Below are positions 13,001-24,665 of a DNA stretch of 64,000 nucleotides, piece by piece (position 1 is the stretch's first letter; each line of letters starts with the position of its first letter). The stretch is taken from assembly GCF_964340395.1 (NCBI RefSeq), contig NC_135554.1:3158975-3222974 (forward strand), written 5' to 3'. The notes beneath the pieces are model-generated. The model saw only the letters and a list, made by a program, of their open reading frames with translations. It was not told where the DNA came from and did no database searches. The translations under genes and the position numbers were made by a program. This DNA is from Glandiceps talaboti (Eukaryota; Hemichordata; Enteropneusta; Spengelidae).

Positions 13001-16000
13001 TATATGATATAGTCAGACATCTAGTGTAGTAAATGATATAGTCAGACATCTAGTGTAGTATATGATATAGTCAGACATCTAGTGTAGTATATGATATAGT
13101 CAGACATCTAGTGTAGTATATGATATAGTCAGACATCTAATGTAGTATATGATATAGTCAGACATCTAGTGTAGTATATGATATAGTCAGACATCTAGTA
13201 TAGTATATGATATAGTCAGACATCTAGTGTAGTATATGATATAGTCAGACATCTAGTGTAGTATATGATATAGTCAGACATCTAGTATAGTATATGATAT
13301 AGTCAGACATCTAGTGTAGTATATGATATAGTCAGACATCTAGTATAGTATATGATATAGTCAGACATCTAGTGTAGTATATGATATAGTCAGACATCTA
13401 GTATAGTATATGATATAGTCAGACATCTAGTGTAGTATATGATATAGTCAGACATCTAGTGTAGTATATGATATAGTCAGACATCTAGTGTAGTATATGA
13501 TATAGTCAGACATCTAGTGTAGTATATGATATAGTCAGACATCTAGTATAGTATATGATATAGTCAGACATCTAGTATAGTATATGATATAGTCAGACAT
13601 CTAGTGTAGTATATGATATAGTCAGACATCTAGTGTAGTATATGATATAGTCAGACATCTAGTGTAGTATATGATATAGTCAGACATCTAGTATAGTATA
13701 TGATATAGTCAGACATCTAGTGTAGTATATGATATAGTCAGACATCTAGTGTAGTATATGATATAGTCAGACATCTAGTATAGTATATGATATAGTCAGA
13801 GATCTAGTGTAGTATATGATATAGTCAGACATCTAGTGTAGTATATGATATAGTCAGACATCTAGTGTAGTATATGATATAGTCAGACATCTAGTATAGT
13901 ATATGATATAGTCAGACATCTAGTGTAGTATATGATATAGTCAGACATCTAGTGTAGTATATGATATAGTCAGACATCTAGTGTAGTATATGATATAGTC
14001 AGACATCTAGTGTAGTATATGATATAGTCAGACATCTAGTGTAGTATATGATATAGTCAGACATCTAGTGTAGTATATGATATAGTCAGACATCTAGTGT
14101 AGTATATGATATAGTCAGACATCTAGTGTAGTATATGATATAGTCAGACATCTAGTATAGTATATGATATAGTCAGACATCTAGTGTAGTATATGATATA
14201 GTCAGACATCTAGTGTAGTATATGATATAGTCAGACATCTAGTATAGTATATGATATAGTCAGACATCTAATGTAGTATATGATATAGTCAGACATCTAG
14301 TATAGTATATGATATAGTCAGACATCTAGTGTAGTATATGATATAGTCAGACATCTAGTATAGTATATGATATAGTCAGACATCTAGTGTAGTATATGAT
14401 ATAGTCAGACATCTAGTATAGTATATGATATAGTCAGACATCTAGTATAGTATATGATATAGTCAGACATCTAGTGTAGTATATGATATAGTCAGACATC
14501 TAGTATAGTATATGATATAGTCAGACATCTAGTGTAGTATATGATATAGTCAGACATCTAGTATAGTATATGATATAGTCAGACATCTAGTGTAGTATAT
14601 GATATAGTCAGACATCTAGTGTAGTATATGATATATTCAGACATCTAGTATAGTATATGATATAGTCAGAGATCTAGTGTAGTATATGATATAGTCAGAG
14701 ATCTAGTGTAGTATATGATATATTCAGACATCTAGTATAGTATATGATATAGTCAGACATCTAGTGTAGTATATGATATATTCAGACATCTAGTGTAGTA
14801 TATGATATAGTCAGAGATCTAGTGTAGTATATGATATAGTCAGACATCTAGTATAGTATATGATATAGTCAGACATCTAGTATAGTATATGATATAGTCA
14901 GAGATCTAGTGTAGTATATGATATAGTCAGACATCTAGTGTAGTATATGATATAGTCAGACATCTAGTGTAGTATATGATATAGTCAGACATCTAGTGTA
15001 GTATATGATATAGTCAGACATCTAGTGTAGTATATGATATAGTCAGACATCTAGTATAGTATATGATATAGTCAGACATCTAGTGTAGTATATGATATAG
15101 TCAGACATCTAGTATAGTATATGATATAGTCAGACATCTAGTATAGTATATGATATAGTCAGACATCTAGTGTAGTAAATGATATAGTCAGAGATCTAGT
15201 GTAGTATATGATGTAGTCAGACATCTAGTATAGTAAATGATATAGTCAGACATCTAGTATAGTATATGATGTAGTCAGACATCTAGTGTAGTATATGATA
15301 TAGTCAGACATCTAGTATAGTATATGATGTAGTCAGACATCTAGTGTAGTATATGATATAGTCAGACATCTAGTGTAGTATATGATATAGTCAGACATCT
15401 AGTATAGTATATGATATAGTCAGAGATCTAGTATAGTATATGATATAGTCAGACATCTAGTGTAGTATATGATATAGTCAGACATCTAGTGTAGTATATG
15501 ATGTAGTCAGACATCTAGTGTAGTATATGATATAGTCAGAGATCTAGTGTAGTATATGATATAGTCAGACATCTAGTGTAGTATATGATATAGTCAGACA
15601 TCTAGTGTAGTATATGATATAGTCAGACATCTAGTGTAGTATATGATATAGTCAGACATCTAGTGTAGTATATGATATAGTCAGAGATCTAGTATAGTAT
15701 ATGATATAGTCAGACATCTAGTGTAGTATATGATATAGTCAGAGATCTAGTGTAGTATATGATATAGTCAGACATCTAGTGTAGTATATGATATAGTCAG
15801 ACATCTAGTGTAGTATATGATATAGTCAGACATCTAGTGTAGTATATGATATAGTCAGACATCTAGTATAGTATATGATATAGTCAGACATCTAGTGTAG
15901 TATATGATATAGTCAGACATCTAGTGTAGTATATGATGTAGTCAGACATCTAGTGTAGTATATGATATAGTCAGAGATCTAGTGTAGTATATGATATAGT

Positions 16001-17930
16001 CAGACATCTAGTATAGTATATGATATAGTCAGACATCTAGTATAGTATATGATATAGTCAGAGATCTAGTGTAGTATATGATATAGTCAGAGATCTAGTG
16101 TAGTATATGATATAGTCAGACATCTAGTATAGTATATGATGTAGTCAGACATCTAGTGTAGTATATGATATAGTCAGAGATCTAGTGTAGTATATGATAT
16201 AGTCAGACATCTAGTATAGTATATGATGTAGTCAGACATCTAGTGTAGTATATGATATAGTCAGAGATCTAGTATAGTATATGATATAGTCAGACATCTA
16301 GTGTAGTATATGATATAGTCAGACATCTAGTGTAGTATATGATGTAGTCAGACATCTAGTGTAGTATATGATATAGTCAGAGATCTAGTGTAGTATATGA
16401 TATAGTCAGACATCTAGTATAGTATATGATATAGTCAGACATCTAGTATAGTATATGATATAGTCAGAGATCTAGTGTAGTATATGATATAGTCAGAGAT
16501 CTAGTGTAGTATATGATATAGTCAGACATCTAGTATAGTATATGATGTAGTCAGACATCTAGTGTAGTATATGATGTAGTCAGACATCTAGTATAGTATA
16601 TGATATAGTCAGACATCTAGTGTAGTATATGATATAGTCAGACATCTAGTGTAGTATATGATATAGTCAGACATCTAGTGTAGTATATGATATAGTCAGA
16701 CATCTAGTGTAGTATATGATATAGTCAGACATCTAGTATAGTATATGATATAGTCAGACATCTAGTGTAGTAAATGATATAGTCAGACATCTAGTGTAGT
16801 ATATGATATAGTCAGACATCTAGTGTAGTATATGATATAGTCAGACATCTAGTGTAGTATATGATATAGTCAGACATCTAGTATAGTATATGATATAGTC
16901 AGACATCTAGTATAGTATATGATATAGTCAGACATCTAGTATAGTATATGATATAGTCAGACATCTAGTGTAGTATATGATATAGTCAGACATCTAGTAT
17001 AGTATATGATATAGTCAGACATCTAGTGTAGTATATGATATAGTCAGACATCTAGTGTAGTATATGATATAGTCAGACATCTAGTGTAGTATATGATATA
17101 GTCAGACATCTAGTGTAGTATATGATATAGTCAGACATCTAGTGTAGTATATGATATAGTCAGACATCTAGTGTAGTATATGATATAGTCAGACATCTAG
17201 TATAGTATATGATATAGTCAGACATCTAGTGTAGTATATGATATAGTCAGACATCTAGTGTAGTATATGATATAGTCAGACATCTAGTGTAGTATATGAT
17301 ATAGTCAGACATCTAGTGTAGTATATGATATAGTCAGACATCTAGTATAGTATATGATATAGTCAGACATCTAGTGTAGTATATGATATAGTCAGACATC
17401 TAGTATAGTATATGATATAGTCAGACATCTAGTGTAGTATATGATATAGTCAGACATCTAGTATAGTATATGATATAGTCAGACATCTAGTGTAGTATAT
17501 GATATAGTCAGACATCTAGTATAGTATATGATATAGTCAGACATCTAGTGTAGTATATGATATAGTCAGACATCTAGTATAGTATATGATATAGTCAGAC
17601 ATCTAGTATAGTATATGATATAGTCAGACATCTAGTGTAGTATATGATATAGTCAGAGATCTAGTATAGTATATGATATAGTCAGACATCTAGTGTAGTA
17701 TATGATATAGTCAGAGATCTAGTGTAGTATATGATATAGTCAGACATCTAGTATAGTATATGATATAGTCAGACATCTAGTGTAGTATATGATATAGTCA
17801 GACATCTAGTGTAGTATATGATATAGTCATACATCTAATGTAGTATATGATATAGTCATACATCTAGTATAGTATATGATATAGTCAGACATCTAGTGTA
17901 GTAAATGATATAGTCAGACATCTAGTGTGA
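7097..17930. repeat. 29-bp satellite, about 373 copies (10.8 kb)
   Basis: The largest array in the window. Each 29-base unit reads 'cagacatctagtgtagtata' then 'tgatatagt'. Spacing is regular (for example 'catcta' at 7682 and 7711). A small set of substitutions is reused throughout: gtgtag/gtatag, cagaca/cagaga (making AGATCT), tatgata/tatgatg, tatat/taaat and tcagac/tcatac. The 'gagatct' and 'gatgtag' variants concentrate between about 14.6 and 16.6 kb, and a block of about 14 units (406 bases) recurs there. Because 29 is not a multiple of three and every unit contains TAG, all frames are closed, so it cannot be coding. Confidence 0.98.
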
Positions 17931-18202
17931 AAAACAAGTCTGTTTGTACAGGTCATAGCCCCAGTCCCACTTGTTTATAGTAAGATTGTTTGCAGATGGT
18001 TCTAATAGTAATCTTGACAATATATTGTCACAGGCCATTTGCCATGATGGAACACTAGAGGGCAGTCATCATCACCTCTAGACCAAGCACTTTGACAAAG
18101 TATAGTGGTGACATTGCATCTATTTTGGGAAAGATTGGGGACAATGGTATTTACCACAGACTATTGTTGATAAAAAACATGCAACTTGGGATTTATGATT
18201 TT
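17931..18202. other. Unassigned sequence upstream of gene 1
   Basis: Non-repetitive sequence, presumably intronic for gene 1. No exon recognised. Confidence 0.4.
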
Positions 18203-18530
<328 letters not shown>

Positions 18531-18570
18531 AAGTACATAAACACTTGTCTTGTATGTTTGATGTCGTTAG

Positions 18571-18885
18571 GCATGGTTATGACACACCCCAGTCCTCCTA
18601 TGGAACCAGCACAACACCAAAGTAACCAGCGAAGACAAGCAGCATATCATTGTATAGACTTAGTACAGCATAATCACCATGTAATCCATAGCGCAGGACA
18701 AATGATGGTCAACCATCAACAAATGCGTCATCCAAGTCCACGACAGTTTGCCAATATTCCTACATTTGAGGAGACACTGTCCCCAACAGTGCCATATGAT
18801 ACACTAGAAAAAATGGAGAGGGTTTTATCTGCCAGATCGCTGACCATTGAGAGAGCACTGTCTGCTCATTCCTTGACTGACAGAG
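18571..18885 (+). CDS. Gene 1, penultimate coding exon (unknown protein, C-terminal region)
   Basis: The exon is bounded by an acceptor (gtcgttag, AG at 18569-18570) and a donor (cagag|gtagg, GT at 18886). It gives 104 complete codons plus split codons at both ends. It joins in frame with 19987-20102, the only downstream continuation seen. The sequence is hydrophilic and rich in His, Gln, Ser and Pro, with no membrane segment or catalytic motif. It contains HPSPP- and HPSPR-type segments, a VPYDTLEKME stretch and an 11-residue tandem repeat near the end (ERVLSARSLT then ERALSAHSLT). This looks like a disordered cytoplasmic tail or regulatory C-terminus rather than a folded domain. The ATG at 18558 lies in the intron and is not the start. 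Upstream exons are not visible. I do not recognise the family. The splice pattern is seen; that it is a real gene is an inference from two compatible exons. Confidence 0.7.
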
Positions 18886-19986
18886 GTAGGTTCACTTTTC
18901 TCTAACAAACAGTGGAATTGAAATTTTCCATGTTGGTCCATCAACTCATTCTTCCCGGAACACACAATATATGAATACGTATTTTCAATTTTTTGAAGCA
19001 GAAATTGATTAATTCTTACCTTGGCAACCCTCACACAAACTTGGCGCCATGTTGAAAACACAATAGATAGTGGGAAAACAGGACTTGTGTGTCCGTAGCT
19101 ATGTGGATTTAAGTACAACTAAATCCTCTTACCTGGTTCTATGTAGAATATCCTCTTGTATTTTTGTAATCATTACTATATTGATCAGACTTTGAACTGA
19201 CATTTATTACTGATAATGTATGCCTTGTTTTAACATCCTTGTACAACATTGTAAAAAAAAAAAAATTGACCTACCTACCCAATGTGATGGGCTAGGTTGC
19301 CCATTGAATGGCCTTATAGCTTGACATAATAACTTCTTAATATCTTAGTAAGATGATGAAGGCCATACAGAAATAATGTTGCAATGATGATGTCATTTTG
19401 TTTATCATGTAATACTATGCAGTTCCATTGCCACAAAATTAATGCTCTACCTACTACCACAGTAGTAATAATATGTTGCCATAGTAATTAGTAATACCCA
19501 TACAGTTGCCATAGTAATTATCTATACTGTTGCCATAGTAATTACCCATGGTATTGTCATAGTAATACTGTATGCTATTGCCAAAGTAATTACCCATGTT
19601 GTTGCCATAGTAATTACCCATACTGTTGCCATGGTAATTACCAATACTGTTGCCATATAATTACCCATACTGTTGCCATAGTAATTACGCATACTGTTGC
19701 CATAGTAGTTACCCATGCTGTTGCCATAGTAGCTAACCACACTGTTGCCATAGTAGTTACCCATATTGTTGCCATATATGTAGGAAAGATAAAATTAAAA
19801 TGAAGTTTAATTTTCAAACTAATATTGTTTTTATTTTATACTTGATGCATAAATGATAACAGATATATACTTAAATTAGATACATTCCATGTACATATCT
19901 TGTTCTACATTTACAACCATAGATGCATTATGATATTTATTAGTTATTAATTGCTAATGGTTGTTGCATTATTTTACCATTGCTAG
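18886..19986 (+). other. Intron of gene 1
   Basis: It starts GTAGG and ends TTGCTAG. It interrupts the codon for Gly after its first base. It contains a poly-A run near 19253 and the 24-bp minisatellite at 19463-19775; otherwise nothing is recognised. Confidence 0.7.
19463..19775. repeat. 24-bp minisatellite, about 13 diverged copies
   Basis: The unit is 'gttgccatagtaattaccca' plus 'tact', with many substitutions and some shorter units. Because 24 is a multiple of three, the minus strand shows an open frame of MGNYYGNS-type repeats (19522-19764). This is explained by the repeat and is intronic on the other strand. Confidence 0.85.
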
Positions 19987-20102
19987 GTGATCTACCAAAT
20001 ACACCCAGTGATTATGGAGCATCAGGGTTAGACAGTGAAGTACTGCAGATGAATGCTGTAGATCGTTGTCCAAGTCAACTCTCAGCTGTTTATGCTGATT
20101 GA
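19987..20102 (+). CDS. Gene 1, last coding exon with stop
   Basis: An acceptor at 19985-19986 (accattgctag) follows a T-rich tract. The exon starts with GT, completing the split glycine codon from 18885, then gives 37 more residues and TGA at 20100-20102. The segment is acidic and polar: it includes PNTPSDYGAS and ends in SAVYAD, with no domain and no obvious C-terminal targeting signal. TPSDY and the tyrosine near the end could be phosphorylation sites, but this is speculation. The neat reading frame, the split codon and the immediate stop followed by non-coding sequence support a true terminal exon. The protein family is not recognised. Confidence 0.7.
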
Positions 20103-20278
20103 CAATCAGTGGACTACTCTGACCAAAGCTAGTGATTGGACCATCTTAGGGAGCATCTGCACAGCTTGTATTTATATGCTAATTAGTAGCAATTCTGTGG
20201 GATGAGATTGTTGATGTAGATTGGATTGGATTGGACAATTTTGCCATCCTTCACCTGAATGTTTTGATAAGGATAAAT

Positions 20279-20530
20279 ATCGGCAAATTGATGGGATGGG
20301 GTTGGGGAGTAGATCGGCAAATTGATGGGATGGGGTTGGGGAGTAGATCGGCAAATTGATGGGATGGGGTTGGGGAGTAGATCGGCAAATTGATGGGATG
20401 GGGTTGGAAAGTAGATTATATAAAAAATATAGCATGGGGAGTAGATCGGCAAATTGATGGGATGGGGTTGGGGAGTAGATCGGCAAATTGATGGGATGGG
20501 GTTGGGGAGTAGATTATATAAAAAATATAG
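20279..20530. repeat. 34-bp G-rich minisatellite in the likely 3' UTR
   Basis: Units of 34 bases carry 'gggatggggttggggagtag' followed by 'atcggcaaattgat', in blocks of four and two copies. Each block ends with the same AT-rich segment 'ttatataaaaaatatagcat', so there is a second level of repetition. Each unit has three runs of three or more G, so adjacent units together could form a G-quadruplex on the transcribed sense strand. The proline-rich minus-strand frames (20172-20533) are artefacts of the repeat. Confidence 0.9.
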
Positions 20531-20723
20531 CATATATTGTGTTAAACTTTAAAAATTATGTATGTATCCAAGTTTATTGTCATTTCAAATAATGTGAAAT
20601 ATTTAACATGGTTGACATAACAAAAATTAATTACAAACAAATTATTATAAATTCTAATTTTTTTGGCATATCATCTGGATTTCAACTTTGTATGAAAAGT
20701 GATATGAAGAAACAGTACTGAAA

Positions 20724-20729
20724 AATAAA
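20724..20729 (+). promoter_or_regulatory. Possible polyadenylation signal AATAAA
   Basis: AATAAA lies 622 bases after the gene 1 stop, with GT/T-rich sequence about 45 bases downstream ('gtgtttttgttgtttt'). Other AATAAA sites occur further on, so this is only a candidate. Confidence 0.3.
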
Positions 20730-20735
20730 TAATAT

Positions 20736-21756
20736 CGTGAGAGAATGTCTGTATTAAAACCAAAGTGTTATTCTGCTTAATGTGTTTTTGTTGTTTTGGC
20801 ATTTGCAGCTGTAAGTGTAGAATGAGACGTGCAGATAGTATGTCAGAGTTTTGACAAATCTCGTCTGCAATACTAGGATAACAGTGTGACATAGAATTTT
20901 TTTTTTTAAATTACTCCAAAATTCCATTCCATTTACTTGTTTGTGATGGTCTTATTTCATTCTTCCAGTTGAGAATTCATTATAAACCAATATATATTAT
21001 GCATGTAACTTGTTAAACCAAAGTTTCGTAAGTGATGATGTATTCTGATCAGTATTCTTTCCTTTAACCAAAATATTGAGCAGAAATTTGCACTTCTACA
21101 TTCTTTAAACAAACTATTTTTTTGCACCGAACTGCTGTGAGTATATATATATATACATACCATCCTGTAATGACAGATGTCAAGCAGTACTTGATTTGAA
21201 ATCAGAGTTGACTGAAATTATGATGTATAAGAGGACAACATAGCACCTAATAATAGTTTGAGACTCTATCATTCTCTTATCTCCAATTAAGTCAGGTAGT
21301 TGATATTTTTTTCACTCATAATCAAGTGTTTTCATGAATGTTGCAAAGTCTACAATGTCATCATCAACAACATTAATCTTCTGTAGTATCAGAATCAGAA
21401 CCATTTCTTTCTGCAAGTAAGATTTATTGTAATTTAGTTATTTTTCCTAAATAGTATTGCATGTTCAAGGCCCAATGTAGACATTTAAAATTCTATTATT
21501 TCTAGTGACATGATTCTTGCAACCATTTAAGGCAATCCTTTCTTTTTGGACAGAGATATTTGATGAGAAATAACAATAATTGTTGGCAGTGAGTAATAAG
21601 AAGTACCAAGATGAAATGTCAACATTGAATTGAAATGTCTTTGTCATGTATACCAAAGATTTCCACTTACAAAGGTATGCTTTGGATCCTGACTTTTGTG
21701 AATATGTAGTCCACCAATTGTAAAACAATTATTGAGTGCATTTCTGCAGGATTTGT
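20736..21756. other. Unassigned AT-rich sequence
   Basis: No exon or repeat recognised apart from a short (AT)n near 21139. Short minus-strand open frames here show no domain. Confidence 0.4.
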
Positions 21757-22740
21757 TAGCACAACCGAACTTAGATTCAGTAGTGCTGTAGGCATGATGA
21801 AATGACTGTCTGTGTGTGTATACATATATATTGCTTTGGTATTTGCTAGGAACATTATTTAGGACATGTAGATGGAAAATTGTTCAACTGTTCACATAAA
21901 AATATGTAAACTCCAAAACTACTGGGCAGATTGGTCTGAAATGTGGTTTGGATAGTGTGGATACATAGCTAAAGAACTAGTCATGACATGATGATCCCAT
22001 CAGGGACATGCAAATGAGGTCTACAAATGTGGCATTTAGGTAAAAAATCTTTAATTCTAAAATTAGTGGGCAGATTTGGCTGGAATATGGTGGATCTGTG
22101 GATATTTCTTGTATATATTTAGATGAAGAAGTATTCAGAACATGATGATCCCATAATTGATTTGCAAGTTAGGTCTAAAAATGGAAATTTTGGTCAAAAA
22201 GTTATATCTCTAAAACCATGTCGTGGATGGGGCTGAACTTTCATAGGGATGTATCTCGAGGTGTCACTCTGTCAATGACCATGCCCTTAGGAACAGAAAA
22301 GTGCCATTTTATTTAGTAAAGATAACAGTATTGAGTAGGCAAGTGAATCAACAGTGAAATGTATGCAAATAGTCATAGCAACAAGACCATGCCCATAACA
22401 ACATTCAAATGATGGTGTATAATTACAAAATAACAGGGATGGGGAGGCAAGTGAATAAACATTCCAAAACATATGCAAAAATGCCATGCAACAAGACCAT
22501 GCCCATAGCAACAGCCAAATGGTGTGTTTTGCAAAAATAACAGCAGATAGATTGACAAGTGGATAAGCTTTTACAAAATGGATGTATATATCACAGCAAC
22601 AAGGTCATGCCCATAGCAACAGCCAAATGATAGTGTATATTGCTAAGAAAACATTGATATATACACATGCAGATAAGAATTTGAAAAAAATGACATGTGC
22701 TTAGCAACCAAGACCACAGCAACAGCCACCAATCAAAACG
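21757..22740 (+). repeat. Composite dispersed repeat: R2 head followed by R1 tail
   Basis: The hairpin head at 21757-21789 (TAGCAC/GTGCTG arms) is followed by 'aggcatgatgaaatgactg' and a short (TG) run. Next come two body units with 'actgggcagattggtctgaa', and then the R1 segment with repeated 'agcaacaagaccatgcccat' blocks to about 22740. This copy shows that R2 and R1 belong to one element of about 1 kb. The minus-strand frames are repeat by-products. Confidence 0.7.
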
Positions 22741-23120
22741 TCAGAAAATCAGTCATCGCCCAAATCCCGCAGTTGTGCTGCAATATTATTGGTATTATGT
22801 TTTATATTTTATCATTATTTGACAGGACTCTAGTCATTGATGTAAAGCTATTTCATTAACATATGGTACACTAACACTCATTTTGTGCAATAATTTAGTA
22901 AACAATAATATAGGTTTAATGAAATGGTGAGGAGTTTCTATATTGATGACTACCAAAGCCTTGTCACCATGGAGACAGTGATAACTTTGAATGCAAGAAA
23001 TGACAATTTTAAGTGCCAAATACAGGCATATACAATTTATGTTTGTGTGTTTGTTTGTTGATGCTTGTCTTCACATTAAGCTTTATGACTACGTTGAAAG
23101 CTTGTGACTAACTGTAATTT
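22741..23120. other. Unassigned sequence
   Basis: Nothing recognised. Confidence 0.4.
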
Positions 23121-23180
23121 TTAACTCAACTGAACTGAGCTTTAGTAGTAATAGGCATGGAGAAGTGTCTGTCTGATAGT
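23121..23180 (+). repeat. Truncated R2 head
   Basis: 'ctcaactgaactgagcttta' is followed by 'taataggcatggagaagtgt' and two CTG-type repeats. It matches the hairpin head of the copies at 973 and 21757, but the microsatellite is nearly absent and the hairpin is degraded. Confidence 0.55.
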
Positions 23181-23691
23181 TAATGTACCACTGTAATGTT
23201 GACATCCATTTGTACTGACAAATATTATATTGTGTTTGAATTTAACAGATTGTAGTCAGCCAAGGATTTAGAACATTGTACAATTGATAGTGATTCATAT
23301 ACAAGTTAAGTGTATATAGGATTAGACTTCATTATATAAACCACATTTGTTCAACCTAAGGTTTCTGATAATTTCTGTATTATTCAGTTGTGCATCGTCA
23401 GCCATTGTGATAAGTGCCTTGCTATTGAAATTGGTATTAAATAGTAAAGAAATGCCATATAATAAAATGATTTGTATTTTCAAATCTACTTACTTAACAA
23501 ATGACAACCATACAGCGTAACCAGATTTAACAAATGTTGGGTTTTATTTTTGTTATAATTTGTTCATTTTTGAGAAGTGTATTTATCAAGGGTAAAGTGG
23601 AGTTACTCTACTTATAAAACTAATCAAAGTATTAAGTTGTGTCTTGTAAGCAATAAATATGGGGATAGTCTATATTTGTTTAAAGTATGTG
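23181..23691. other. Unassigned AT-rich sequence
   Basis: Nothing recognised. Confidence 0.4.
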
Positions 23692-23862
23692 TGATGAGCC
23701 ATGGTCTTGTCTGAATTCAGTTTGTTATGAGCCATGGTCTTGTCTGAATTCAATGTGTTATGAGCCATGGTCTTGTCTGAATTCAATGTATTATGAGCCA
23801 TGGTCTTGTCTGAATTCAATGTATTATGAGCCATGGTCTTGTCTGAATTCAATGTATTATAA
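23692..23862. repeat. 33-bp minisatellite, 5 copies
   Basis: The unit contains 'gagccatggtcttgtctgaa' followed by 'ttcaatgtatta'. Copies are nearly identical. Being a multiple of three, it creates mirror open frames on both strands (23670-23881). Confidence 0.9.
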
Positions 23863-23994
23863 GAGGTTTAACAACAGTTGAAACAATTTTTAGACAAGAC
23901 TTTTGATTGGATGTAATCAAGATGTCCTAGCAAACCATCATTTGGTGTGGTTATGTCTGGTGATTAACAATTGCAAGTAATTCAAATTGTCAGA

Positions 23995-24125
23995 TAAATA
24001 CACTGCCCTCTAGTGGCCAGATCTAGGATTATTATCATTAAATAAGGCCTAAAATATTATCAGCGAAATACACCACCCTCTAGAGGCCAGAACTTGGATA
24101 ATTATCGTAAAATAACACCTGAGAC
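23995..24125. repeat. Diverged tandem duplication, about 79-bp unit
   Basis: Two copies of a segment with 'ccctctagtggccaga' / 'ccctctagaggccaga', followed by 'ggat.attatc.t.aaataa'. Confidence 0.6.
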
Positions 24126-24480
24126 ATCAGCTAATATAGTATGTACCTCAGAAATGTACATTTTCATCTTCTGTTGTTACTTTATCTTCAAACACTCCAA
24201 CCCATTCTCAGTTAAAATCAATAGGAAAACTGCAATCACCACTTAATAATGCCACACTGTATCTGTCACCACTTAATAATGCTACAGTGTACCAATATTA
24301 CACTTTAAAATGGTCATTAAATGCTATGTTAACTGTATAGATAAATAATACATTCACTATTGCCTGATGATTTTAGAGTATCAGTAAATCATTTATTTTG
24401 TGTCAAGATTTTGGGGTGATTTGCACAAATTGGTTTCTGAGTTACATTCTTCTTTGTCATCAATTATTGTGTACTGATCA
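24126..24480. other. Unassigned sequence
   Basis: No gene seen. A short local duplication, 'caccacttaataatgc', lies near 24238-24283. Confidence 0.4.
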
Positions 24481-24665
24481 CAAGTTGAAACCCCAGACCA
24501 TGGTTCATGACTCTTACATACTCATAAACAAGCAATTTGTGCTAGAGCCAACGTGATTGGCTGTTGACACAACCAATCCCAGACTATGGTTCATGACTCA
24601 TACTGACAAACAATCAATCTATGCTAGAGCTAACATGATTGGCTATTGACACAACCAATCTCAGT
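24481..24665. repeat. Tandem duplication (about 88 bp) with a small hairpin in each copy
   Basis: Two copies share 'ccagac.atggttcatgactc', 'tgctagag' and 'attggct.ttgacacaacc'. Each copy carries an inverted GATTG...CAATC arrangement around GTTG-ACA-CAAC. Confidence 0.65.

Larger units (their letters stand above)
20103..20735 (+). other. Probable 3' untranslated region of gene 1
   Basis: Follows the stop codon. It holds a G-rich minisatellite (20279-20530) and a possible polyadenylation signal at 20724-20729 followed by GT-rich sequence near 20771. The true end of the transcript is not shown by the sequence. Confidence 0.4.
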
